Assembly (NCBI GenBank): GCA_001574975.1
Contig: KQ965752.1
Location: forward strand, 190,802-254,801
Length of the DNA stretch: 64,000 nt
From: Gonapodya prolifera JEL478
Lineage: Eukaryota; Monoblepharomycota; Monoblepharidomycetes; Monoblepharidales; Gonapodyaceae
Direction of reading: 5' to 3'
The stretch's first letter is position 1. Every line of letters starts with the position of its first letter. Positions 12,301 through 21,937 of this stretch are shown one piece after another. The translations under genes were made by a program, and so were the position numbers. Below the pieces are notes generated by a model. The model was not told the DNA's origin. It did not search any database and was given only the letters and a program-made list of their open reading frames with translations.

Positions 12301-12439
12301 GGGGGAGGGAGGGACCGTTATGGGAATTGTTTCAGACCAAACTATCGACCACAATACAAAAGGCGCCGTACCTGGTGAAAAGGACACCCTTTCGACCAGA
12401 GGTGTCTCCGTTCGAGGACTCTGGTGTCTTGTTGGTTGA

Positions 12440-13925
12440 GCCATCCCCGCCAGTCAAACCCGCCAGGATCCCGACGACATAGTTCTCGTCAGCAACGTCT
12501 CCAAGCACAAAGAGCTGCGCCGCATGTTCGCGCCTGGATTTTCCATCAAGTAATCGGGCAATCTCAAGCCCCTCATGAGCAAAGTGCTCCATAACTTCGA
12601 GACGGTCTTTGAGGAAATCGGAGAGTCCACGAAGGGACCGGCGACGGTTGACATTGCGGACTGTTTCCTTGTGAGTATTTTGTTGTTGTAGCAATGCCAC
12701 CAACTAGTCTGTTGTACTAAAAACAAAAACGCAGAATATTACGACCGACATCATCGGTAAAACGGCTTTTGGGCAGTCCTTCGACATGGTCCACAACCCC
12801 AACCCCTCGTTCCAATCGGCGATCAAGGCCCTCATCCCATTCTTCTTGTTTCGGCCTGCGCTTCCCTTCGTTCCCAAATCCATGCTCGGTGCTCACAAGC
12901 TTCGGGACGCCCAAGCTGATCACGTCCGCATGTGCGTTCAGAGCAGGCGCGAGAAGATGCAGGCGGGGCACGTGTGGTGCAACATTTTGCAAAACATTCC
13001 GAACCACTGCGACGGCGACACTAGAGTGCCCATCGTGGAAGAGGAAATCGGGGTTCACGCGAGTATTTTCTTGCTTGCTGGATCTGAGACCACGGCAAAT
13101 ACAATGGCGTGGACGCTTTTGTTCCTCTTGAAGAGCCCGGCCGCCTTTGATAGACTCAGGAAGGAGCTTGATGCTGCGTTTCCGGATGGGATGATGACGC
13201 CACTGTCCCTCGCAAAGTTGAAGAGCTTGCCGTGGTTTGACGCATGTGTAAAGGAAGCCCTGAGGCTCAAGCCGATCCTGCCGGTAATATCAGAACAGCG
13301 AGATCGGACTTGGAGCTTTCTGTGAACGGATATGACGGAAAGACGACAACGTACTTCCTTCCCAAAGGCACAGTCATTAGAACCAACGCGTATGCGGCGC
13401 AGAGGAACCCAAGCGGTGAGTGACAATACTTCCGTTCTTGGGTTTAGATTCTCGACTCACTGACCATTTTGCGCAGTCTGGCTACGTCCTGATGAGTACC
13501 TCCCCGAATGTTGGTTGGGTCGCTCGTCCACGAAAGAGGAGGAAGCGTATAAGTATAGCAGCAGCGGCGCAGCTCGAAGGGACGAGAATGTGGAGGCCGT
13601 GACGGAGGATTATAACGGTCCACAAATGTTAATCCAACGAGTATTCTTGCCATTTTCGATGGGATCACGGTGGGTTTCCAAATCTTTTTGCAATTTTGTT
13701 TTGGTGACACTCAGGTCTCTTCCTATAAATACCCCATTTAGCGATTGCCTTGGTTGCAACTTTGCTTGAAACGAGATGAGAATTTTTCTGGGCCACCTCA
13801 TTCGCAGGTACAACGTCGTTCCCGAATTCGACGTGAATAAAATACTGGAGGGCACGGAGATGGCAACACCCTCTGTGGGCAGGACAGGCGGTATGCCAAG
13901 GAAACTGATCAGGGGGTCAAAATGA
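12440..13925 (+). pseudogene. Cytochrome P450, decayed
   Basis: Plus-strand blocks follow the P450 order: C-helix region (KELRRMFAPGFSI near 12510), then a normal-looking intron (about 12671-12733), DIIGKTAFGQSFD, the I-helix FLLAGSETTANTMAW (13070), the K-helix KEALRLKP with E-x-x-R (13252), the meander up to LPFSMGSR (about 13670), and the haem loop SRDCLGCNFA (about 13740). The C-terminal strand block ends at 13923. Breaks include a TAA after FSIK, a frame change after the K-helix, and a TGA right after the haem loop where family members usually carry Trp. The N-terminal membrane anchor is missing. The haem loop itself keeps its Cys. Confidence 0.75.
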
Positions 13926-14400
13926 TTGTAGAAGCTTTTGCAGTGTGGTGATAAAGCATATAGTTGCATTTGATTACCAGAAATAGTGCATTTGGTAGAG
14001 TGAGAAATGGCAGCAACACAAACGCAACGCCGCTTATTAGTGGTCCAAATCCGACTTAAGTAATCATCACTGCGCAGACAACGAAGACTTGTGTCGCTTC
14101 TTGCCGCGTTATGTCTGACGTTAGAGATGCGAGACTGGTCTGCGACTTGGTCCGTCGCCTGTTCAGATTGCAAGATTGCCCTTAAGACTGAATATCGCCA
14201 CTGTCAGGATACTTGGACGTTGGACGAGTGGCAGTGAAAGAGATACCATACAATTTTGTTTACTGCCGCTCATCAGTCATCCAACTCTGACGAAAAGTTC
14301 AACTTGGCTGTTAACAGCTAATTGGGGTGTGAGTACGTCTGAAAATTGGGAATTTTGTATAAATGTATTTAAATGTCAATAAATGCTTTTGTCATATATT
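13926..14400. other. Intergenic flank of the transposon island
   Basis: AT-richer sequence between the P450 relic and the Harbinger-like element. I see no coding pattern. It ends in ATT at 14398-14400, which is repeated directly after the element at 17518-17520. Confidence 0.4.
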
Positions 14401-14433
14401 AGAGATGTTGCGCAAAGTTTTATTTTCACAATT
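14401..14433 (+). repeat. Left terminal inverted repeat of the Harbinger-like element
   Basis: It pairs with 17483-17517 in inverted orientation with a small length difference. The inner 16 bases (TTTTATTTTCACAATT) are identical and the outer GTTGCGCA core is shared. Confidence 0.8.
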
Positions 14434-14759
14434 TTGACGCACACAAGAAAAGTGGCGGCGGGAATAAATTGTGCATTTCCACAAACCCGGGGGTCGATTT
14501 GTGAGTCCGCACAATCATCGATTTCCTTGCGGAAACGGCAACGGAAATTCGCGATTTTCGGATATTCGTCAGGTGAGCCAAGGTTGGCAATTCTCATCGG
14601 ACCAGTTTCTCGATGCTGACTGTCATCTGTCACCTGCAAACTTGGTGTCCGATTGGGCTCACTGGAACCTATTGGACATCTGTTTCACTCCAGAACGCCA
14701 TCAATTACATTCGTTTTGCTATTACTGGTGCCAGGGCTCACTGCGTGCAAGAAATCAGG

Positions 14760-16196
14760 ATGGACAAGGCTGGGGACGGTTTGGACAATGATTTGAGTGG
14801 TGAGCCCATGTGATCCTGATTTCCCATATTAAAATGGATGGATTGATGATTGCTGATTGTTCTGGGTGTCTCTTACACTCTGTTGTGGATGCTAACAACC
14901 CACAGACACCCTTTCAACTGTCGAACCCAACAAACCGTCACCAGTCCCGAAAGGCCTCCCCAAGCGCTGCAGACGCCTGCCAAAAACCTCTACAACATTG
15001 ATTTCGGCCCTGCCCATGTCTGCACCTGCACCGTTTGTGCTCTTTACCAGGGAGAAGCACCCAGAGGTAAAAGCAGCATTTCCAGATCTGAGCTTTGCTA
15101 TGATCCCAGCAACGATTGGAAACATGTGGAAGGTGCTTTCCAATGAAGAGAAGCAGGTGAGCAAGTTGTTTTTGGTAACAATTTTCCTGTAGAAAGGTTG
15201 TGAACTTGTGTTTCATGTCAGGTGTACATTGACCAATCTGCTGCACTTGCCAAAGCCTCTAGGCTCACGTCTACTCCTTGCCCATCTCGCAGAACACAAG
15301 TTGAGCAACAGCCCGCAGCGGCAAAGGCTTCTAAGTCAGGGAAGGCACCCGGGGTGTACTTTTCATGGGACTATGACAAGTACGTTGTGTTAATGCGCCA
15401 CGCCAGCATCATTCGTCTGTACGAGATCATCAACAAGGGTGAGACAAAGCAGGGAAAGTGGATGGCGGTTGTGGAGGCAATGATACAGGAGGACCCTGTT
15501 GCTTACAGTGGGGTCACCTACATCAATGCTGACCGCAACGTAGCGAACCTTGTAAAGGCGTGGGAGCAGACCAGAGCCTTGTGGGAGAGGCGCACGGGGG
15601 AGGACAAGGAGGAAACTAGGCTGGATGCACTTGTGGCGGCGTATGCAAGAGATGTGAGTGGCGGTGTAAGGTTGTGTTTGTACGTCTCCCATCATGGTCC
15701 TTTTCTTCCAGCGCACCAGATACGAAATGGAAAGCGCTGAGGAAAAGGAGAACAGGCGTGCTGAGCTGGAGAAGGACATGCTGATTGCTGCCTGTGGGTG
15801 TGTTTTGTGCTTGTGCTAATTTGTTCTGCCACTCATTCTATCTCACTAGGCTTACGCAAAGACGCAACGGAAACCCTCTCCAAGAAGAGGGTGCTTAAGG
15901 ACATGGATTGGAACACCGCAGATGGACAGGATGAGGGCAGTGTCCCAAGGAAGCGGGGGAAGCCAGCAGAGGAAGCCCGTAGCAGCCTGAAGGTGATTGC
16001 CGACATGCTCCGCACGGACAAAAAGCAAGCTGAAGGCATGCTTGAGGTTGCGCAAGAGTCGGAGGATAGGAAGCGGAAGGCGCTGGAGTTGAAGGAGTGT
16101 GAGTTGGAGGTGCGGGAGATGGAAGTGAAGAATATGAGGGACATGATGATGACTATGTTTAAAGAGTTAATGGATATTGAGAAGAAAAATTTGTAA
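14760..16196 (+). CDS. HMG-box plus Myb/SANT-like protein of Harbinger element
   Basis: Five exons (14760-14799, 14906-15156, 15222-15653, 15712-15793, 15850-16196) give 383 residues. Residues ~45-105 read as an HMG box (PFVLFTREKHPEVKAAFPDL, NMWKVLSNEEKQVYIDQ), split by an intron just before VYIDQ. Residues ~130-240 form a Myb/SANT or trihelix-like domain (YVVLMRHASIIRLYEIINKG, GKWMAVVEAMI), as in the accessory protein of PIF/Harbinger transposons. A charged coiled-coil tail follows (repeated K/E/R/L to the stop). The Myb-like partner is known to bring transposase into the nucleus and to the element ends. The HMG box is an addition I do not recall from described elements. It ends 8 bp from the transposase stop. 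Confidence 0.8.
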
Positions 16197-16204
16197 AGAA
16201 AAAT

Positions 16205-17354
16205 TTATTCCATTTTCAAGTATTCCTCGAGTGTCGGGGGGGTTAGTCCAAACCGCTCACCTGTCTGACTCCCATACAAACAAGTATGAGCATTTGTCAA
16301 AAGTATGCCTATACTATAGTACGACCCTACGGGAGAAAGCTCTACCCTCAGATTCCTATAGTAATTCAGGAATGCAAAGAGTGTGGCTGGCTTCTCCCAT
16401 GCCCATTCAATAGACACACGCACAGCACTGTTCCTTGAGTTAAACTCCTGCTGTGCATCACTTAAATGCACCAGCTTCCACGGACCTGCCAAGTGTCCAT
16501 TGCCTGGGAGGTAAGCAGGGTCCCCGTACACCTGGGAAGGTTCGTGTGCTGGTCCAAATGCTGCCAAAAGCATGTCAAAAGCCATTACAACATGTAGTAA
16601 AATGAGCACATACCATGAGGGGCAAGAAGCTCATTTAGTCCGCTTTTCCAGAAGATGGAAAGGTCATGGTCTGGACCAAGAAATGGTCCTGCCAGGAGGA
16701 TGATGATTCCATCCGGCGACACCATACCCTGATACTTGAGGCAATGCTGCCTCTTTCGCCCACTGTAGTACTTCCTTTGATGGTGCATTGGCCGCGATGT
16801 CCTGCGGACCGTGCCATCAATGAATCCAAAGACAGAAACAAGAGGTGAACCAGCGTCATGAATCGCCCCACAAAACTGCTTCAGCAGCTGTGGCGTCAGC
16901 CGGTCCGCATCCCATTTCAAAATCTCTGCATATGGGTCCTTCAGATCGCAAACAAGATATGACACAATCCACAACAGTTCACCGGGGGAGCGACCAAATG
17001 TTGGCAAGAGGTCCGAGAGGCGATTTGGGAATGCCAGCCACTTCAGAAGCACACAGAGTGCCTCCACACCAAGAAACTTATGGTGTTCTTCCTGAACAAT
17101 CACTGTGGGGAGCTCCAGAGCTGTCCAGAGACAGAGAATGTCGTCCTTTTTGAAACTGCGCCCGACTAGTTTGAGCACCAATCCTGTCCGCCCAAGCAAC
17201 GATTCCCACCAGATCTCACCAAAAATTAAATAAGCAGTCTGCGTTCAACATGGCATTCAAATCGAGCCTCGCGTCCAGGTAGAATGGCCTCTCCGGTGGT
17301 ATCATCCGCTGGGATCAACACCGCCATACTCCGGCGCCTCCTATTTGATTGCAT
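16205..17354 (-). CDS. Harbinger-type DDE transposase
   Basis: The main exon (about 17210-16614) and the last exon (16560-16205) are joined by a GTATGT...CAG intron. The DDE nuclease residues are visible: first Asp in FGFIDGTVRRT, second Asp in QVYGDPAYLP, and Glu in VSIEWAW, with HQRKYYSGRKRQHCLKYQG between, typical of DDE_4 Harbinger nucleases. The likely start is the Met at 17354 (MQSNRRRRS). The N-terminal part stops at 17226 in one frame while the main part is open in another, so a frameshift or a very small intron lies near 17200-17230. It would cut and paste the element together with the neighbouring HMG/Myb protein. Confidence 0.8.
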
Positions 17355-17482
17355 TGCAGCACGTGTCCCCGCGTCAGAATTGGACAAGTCAGACAAATTG
17401 TCCTGAATGGTTTGGTGTGCGCCGGATTTGTGTGTGCTGGGCTGGCGCAAGGTGCGGGCTTGAATTTCATTTTCCAAATTAC

Positions 17483-17517
17483 AATTGTGAAAATAAAATG
17501 TGCTGCGCAACCTCTCT
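17483..17517 (-). repeat. Right terminal inverted repeat of the Harbinger-like element
   Basis: Inverted copy of 14401-14433, followed by ATT at 17518-17520, which matches the ATT before the left end. Confidence 0.8.
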
Positions 17518-17832
17518 ATTGACATTTAGTACCTTGAATTTTGAACTCGCACACTTCCAATAGGGATTCCTTCAACCCCACACTGCCCCCACTGGAAATC
17601 TTACCATCAAAAGACAGAGAACAACTTTCTCCATCTTTTGCGCTGACTTTGGGGGCCCGATTGTATGGTTTACCAATCCCCGCCATTGCCGCCTTTTGAT
17701 TCTCTCACCCTGCCAGTCACTGCCCCATTCTTTCAACCTGAAATCGCGTTTTGAGACCAAATAGTATGTGTCCAACTCCATTAGAGAAGCCAATGTAATG
17801 ACAGTTTGCATCCATTATTCACGCAGGGCAAA

Positions 17833-19004
17833 ATGCTGACAGCACTGTCATCTGACATCCGCTGGTGGTGTGTCTATCTCTGTCTTGATCAAATTTTGAC
17901 TGTAGAGGTTGCAAGATGCATGATGGTGTCTGAGAGGTCTGTTTGTCACTGGAAGCATAACTTTGACCAATTTGGCAACGTCTACCCACCCATCTTTGGT
18001 GAGCCTGGGCGTCGTTGCAAAATCACCACCAGCGGTGCAAGAAGTGAGTGTATTTTGACGCAGGTATTACCTTAATTGCTAGAGTGGTGATGGGCTTGGA
18101 GTATAAAAAGGGATTAATCTCACTACAACCTGACTTGTACCTCTACAAGATAGCCAATGCACTCAGGGACAACTTGAACATTGACGTCAATGAGTCAACT
18201 CTCTGGCAAATGCTAACTTGTGCTGGATTGTCCATGAAGATGCTTTCTCATCAAGTACAGGAGCGCAATGAACAGACACACATGGAATTCTTGATCAGGA
18301 TGTCTCAATATCACCACCAGCAACTAGTCTTTTATGATGAGTCCGCATATGATAAACGGCTGCATATGAGGTATAATGGTTGGGCACCAACAGGACATTG
18401 GGCTCAGGTGTGGGCGCCGTTTGTAAAGGGACAGCAGTTCACAATTGGAGCCGGTCTAGGCTTCAATGGGTATGTTGGGTATACTATACAGGCTGGGCCA
18501 ATGGATGCTGATGACTGTGTAAGTGTTTTTGAAGAAGTACTGGTAAGCCTTACCAATTTTGGGTCATCACTGCTCACCAGCATATCACAATGTCATCCTT
18601 CCACTATTCATTCTCCACAGCTTCCACATTGTAATCCCTACCCAGGTGAATACTCAGTTATTCTTTTAGACAATTCCTTGATCCACAAGGATGAGTGCAT
18701 TGCCCAAATGTGCCGGGATCACAGGGTGAGGCTTGAATTCCTTCCCCCATACTCACCTGACTTAACTCCAGTGAGTGTCATGCATCTCAAAATATCAACC
18801 GCCATCACATAAATTTACAAGCTTACAGGTTGAGAAATCATTTGCCTTCCTGAAGAGGTGGCCACGAAAGTACCGGGATTGGGTGGAGTCAATTGAGATC
18901 CCTTTGTAGCTTTAGACAAGGCTTGTCAGCATATCAATGTGGAGGTGGCACGTGTATGCTTTGAAGCCATTGGATTGTATCCCCTCTTACCAACAGATGA
19001 ATAA
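17833..19004 (+). mobile_element. Tc1/mariner-like transposase gene, slightly damaged
   Basis: The product has an N-terminal helix-turn-helix stretch (VARCMMVSERSVCHWKHNF), a second DNA-binding part (DLYLYKIANAL, ESTLWQML), and a DDE_3 domain: Asp in VFYDESAYDKR, Asp in VILLDNSLIHKDE and Glu in DLTPVEKSFAF. 34 residues separate the last two (DD34E, the Tc1 spacing). Introns are likely at about 18544-18619 and 18773-18827. A join near 18044-18063 would need an implausible 20-base intron, and a one-base shift near 18903 separates the main frame from the tail LDKACQHINVEVA, which ends at 19004. I could not find the inverted repeats. It lies 300 bp from the Harbinger-like element. Confidence 0.75.
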
Positions 19005-19229
19005 AAGTCACCACTATAATCAACTTTGTTTTCTCTCACTACAATATTGGCAATAAGAACCTCTAGTATTTGTGAAACAGGATGTCTGCCTCACTACTGT
19101 CTTGGAACCATTTTTTTTTGTTGGGAAGTTTCACCTTCTGCAGGACAATTGCAACTTTGTCCAATGCTGCCAAAGTAATCCTGCATGTTATTGTCCCATC
19201 CGAACTGCACATGGGACTCCTTTTCCTCA

Positions 19230-21140
19230 ATCACAAGTCAGAACACATCTTCAACATCACGCTCTTTGTCTGTTGTACTTTCAATATGTTACACCATTTT
19301 GAGCCTGGTCCTGCTGAAACTTTACCCACAAGTTGCAACGTTTTTGTTGGCTGCCTATCTTCATCAAAAGGGTCCTGCTCAAATTCAATGGTGACAGATC
19401 TAACTGGAGAGGGGCATAATTGACCCACAGCAGGATGCTGTGAATTGAGTGGCATGAAGAGGGGCAATGGAGAGACAGGAAGGACTGCAGGTGTAAGATA
19501 ATGCTGGAGGGACTGGACAGGGCCTAACACATTGCTACCATTATGACTAATAATTAGCTGTATACAATACTGACACTTACCTGGAGTAGATTCTAGTTGC
19601 AGTTTCTTTACAGTGTCAAACAACCTCCCAGTTGGAAGTTCATCATAGTTTACAGTTCCCTTTTCCTTCGAAAAAAAAATGCACACATGAGTACAGTTAC
19701 CTTACAAGACAACAAGACACTTATGACTTCCAAACCCCATCAATGAAGCATATTGTTATTCAATGGGAGGTGCATCCTGGAGTCCCTGAAAGTGTAACAG
19801 GAACCCCTGTGTGAAGTGCAGACATGTTTTTCCTTCAGCAATTTTATGTGTTTTGCAATGCTATCAATTGCCCTTGGAATTGTTGATCCCATCTGTTCAA
19901 TGGTGACATCATATCAGAGACTTCAAATGACAACACATGTTGTGTTTCGAGAATACACATGTTTTATTTAGTCTCCTTCACCTCCTTCTCAGCAGATCTT
20001 GTTTCACAAGTATTGTGAAGGTTGTAGGAGGCTTCTTCACAAAAACTAACTGCTTGATCAATGTTCTTGGATGTCAGAGGAGTCTCCCCTGTTGCTCTCC
20101 CTTGGTAGTACAATGTAAAGTTGCCATGTAGAAGAAAGATGGATTGTTGTAGCTTTTGTTGATCTGTTGTGAAATGATGTCCCAGACGCCCTGGATGAGG
20201 GCTCTTCAACACATGCAGTGTGATGGCACCCAGTGGAATTTTCTTCTTGAAGCCCTCTGTCATGAGTTGACAGTTCACCTCACAAAAGAATTCTGCTGGA
20301 CATTCTCAAAAATAGAAGAGGGGGAACAAAGTTTTATCCTCACCATTACTTGTATGCCTGTGTTGCCTCTTCAATCTCCACTAGGCCCTAGGGCTTTTAG
20401 ATACCTTTCCTCCTGCTGTAGCCATTCTTGAACCATTGTGGAGTTGAGGTCTTTGACATCCTTTGTGATGTTCATTGCATTATGGTATTTTGGATTGATG
20501 TTCATATATGTGCAATCAAATTCATCCTGAAAGGTAAATTCCTCTCTGTGTATTCTTTTCCACTTGCGTCCAAGCTTAACAATGTCCATGGGCCAACAGC
20601 AACAGGTTCTCCAGGTTTCATCTTCCAGTCAATCAACTGTCTTTGCAAAGTGATCAAGTCTGCTGATTTCAGCTGGAAGCTGGCTTTGATAGCCGCATAG
20701 AGGTGAGCAGTGTTTTGGATGCCCTTGAGGAGGTGCTGAATCAGGTTCTGGGCTTTGATTGCTGAGACTGGTTCGTAGCATCAGGTAAGCCTTGCTGTTC
20801 TGTATTGACCACTCCTTCTGCCTCTTCTTGAAGTCTTCCTCCCTTTCTCCAGTTGCCTTCAGTGGCTCTTTCTCCATTACATTAATGTACTCCAAGTTGC
20901 TGTGATAGATGAACCAAGGCGTATTAGAGTTCAAGGTAGGTGTTGAGACTTTTCACAGAAGAGTCTACTTTTGGGTAGGGATATGACGGAGGACGGTCCT
21001 TTGAATCTGTAGACATGATGTAGTGTAGAGACGTAGCAAGACTCTTAATCTGTTTGAATTGTTGCTGGTCCCCATCCATCCATATGATTCTGTCCAAGAA
21101 CAAAGACAAAAGAAAAGGATAAACTACAAGCTTATCAAAC
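19230..21140 (-). mobile_element. Retroelement fossil, Ty1/copia gag-like (tentative)
   Basis: Several minus-strand open stretches in this AT-rich block include a segment with the look of a copia-type gag: a charged stretch followed by KEWSIQNSKAYLMLRTSLS near 20770-20830. I see no reverse transcriptase, integrase or protease motif and no long terminal repeats. The copy is broken in several places and is likely an old fragment. The family call rests on one motif and is uncertain. Confidence 0.35.
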
Positions 21141-21210
21141 TAGCACTTTCTATGTGGCCAAATATGATTGGATGTCCAGCAGAATTTCAACAGCTGGTCT
21201 TTTGGACAGT

Positions 21211-21629
21211 TAAGGCCCCGGACGAGTGAGTTTAAACTTGCCTACTTGCCGAGTATAAACTCGCGAGTACGAGTTGAGTTGATGCTAATAAAATTTGGTG
21301 AGTTGCGAGTTCGCTTAAAATGATTTAGCCGCGTCTACTCGCCCGCTGTATGCTTTTAGCCTCTCTCTCCCACCGTCCAACTCAGGAATTTTGATGTTTT
21401 GAAAGCGATGAAGGTGCGAAATTACAATAACTACATGTAAAAAATACATAATAAAAATGTTTGGTGCTCTGCTTTTGGTACCTCCTCTGTGGGCAAGGTT
21501 TCGAGTATACTCGCGAGTCGCGAGTTTGCATCGAACTTTTTAGACGAGTGACGAGTACAGTATCACAATACACTAGGCGAGTACAAGTTGACAATAAAGT
21601 GACGAGTTACCCACTCGTCCAGGGCCTTA
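21211..21629. mobile_element. hAT-like MITE with 8-bp target duplication
   Basis: The ends are inverted repeats: left TAAGGCCCCGGACGAGTGAG, right (inverted) TAAGGCCCTGGACGAGTGGG, 18 of 20 matching. The octamer TGGACAGT lies directly before (21203-21210) and after (21630-21637). An 8-bp duplication is the signature of hAT transposons. The interior has no coding capacity and is crowded with CGAGT/ACTCG pentamers in both orientations, which would let the single strand fold. At 419 bp this is a non-autonomous copy mobilised by a hAT transposase elsewhere. Confidence 0.85.
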
Positions 21630-21937
21630 TGGACAGTGCCAGCTCAGCGTGTTTAGTCAACCTTCCTTCACCAATCTTCCTTCTTTGACGATTTTGCAAG
21701 GTTCATGGATCAATCTCCACCACCACTCTCTCGCTCTTGAGCCGAACTCAATTCTCCTTGTAGGTATTGTACTTTTGCATAGTTTTGAAAAAATATCACA
21801 CATTGCGCTCACCCGTTCTGTGTCCACGAAAAAAATAATGAGAACATATCTTGGACGACTTCAAACTTCGTTGGTTATCCGGTTGCCAGTATGTTGGTGA
21901 GGCGTTGACTTTCAAACACTTTCTCAGAAAACAGCCA

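Larger units (their letters stand above)
14401..17517. mobile_element. PIF/Harbinger-like DNA transposon, near-complete
   Basis: The element is 3117 bp. Its ends are imperfect inverted repeats of about 33-35 bp (left begins AGAGATGTTGCGCAAAG; right, inverted, begins AGAGAGGTTGCGCAGCA; both continue TTTTATTTTCACAATT). The trinucleotide ATT flanks both ends, fitting the 3-bp target duplication of PIF/Harbinger elements. It carries two genes tail to tail, 8 bp apart: an HMG/Myb-like DNA-binding protein (plus) and a DDE transposase (minus). The two-gene plan is the family hallmark. A frame break near 17225 in the transposase suggests this copy is inactive or that a very short intron was missed. 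Confidence 0.85.

Noticed and set aside
12332-12703. A 123-codon minus-strand open stretch between the MFS and P450 relics.
   Set aside because: It is the antisense shadow of the P450 C-helix region; the plus strand carries the family motif.
19072-20700. Plus-strand open stretches in the AT-rich block.
   Set aside because: They are low in coding character and oppose the gag-like minus-strand segments.
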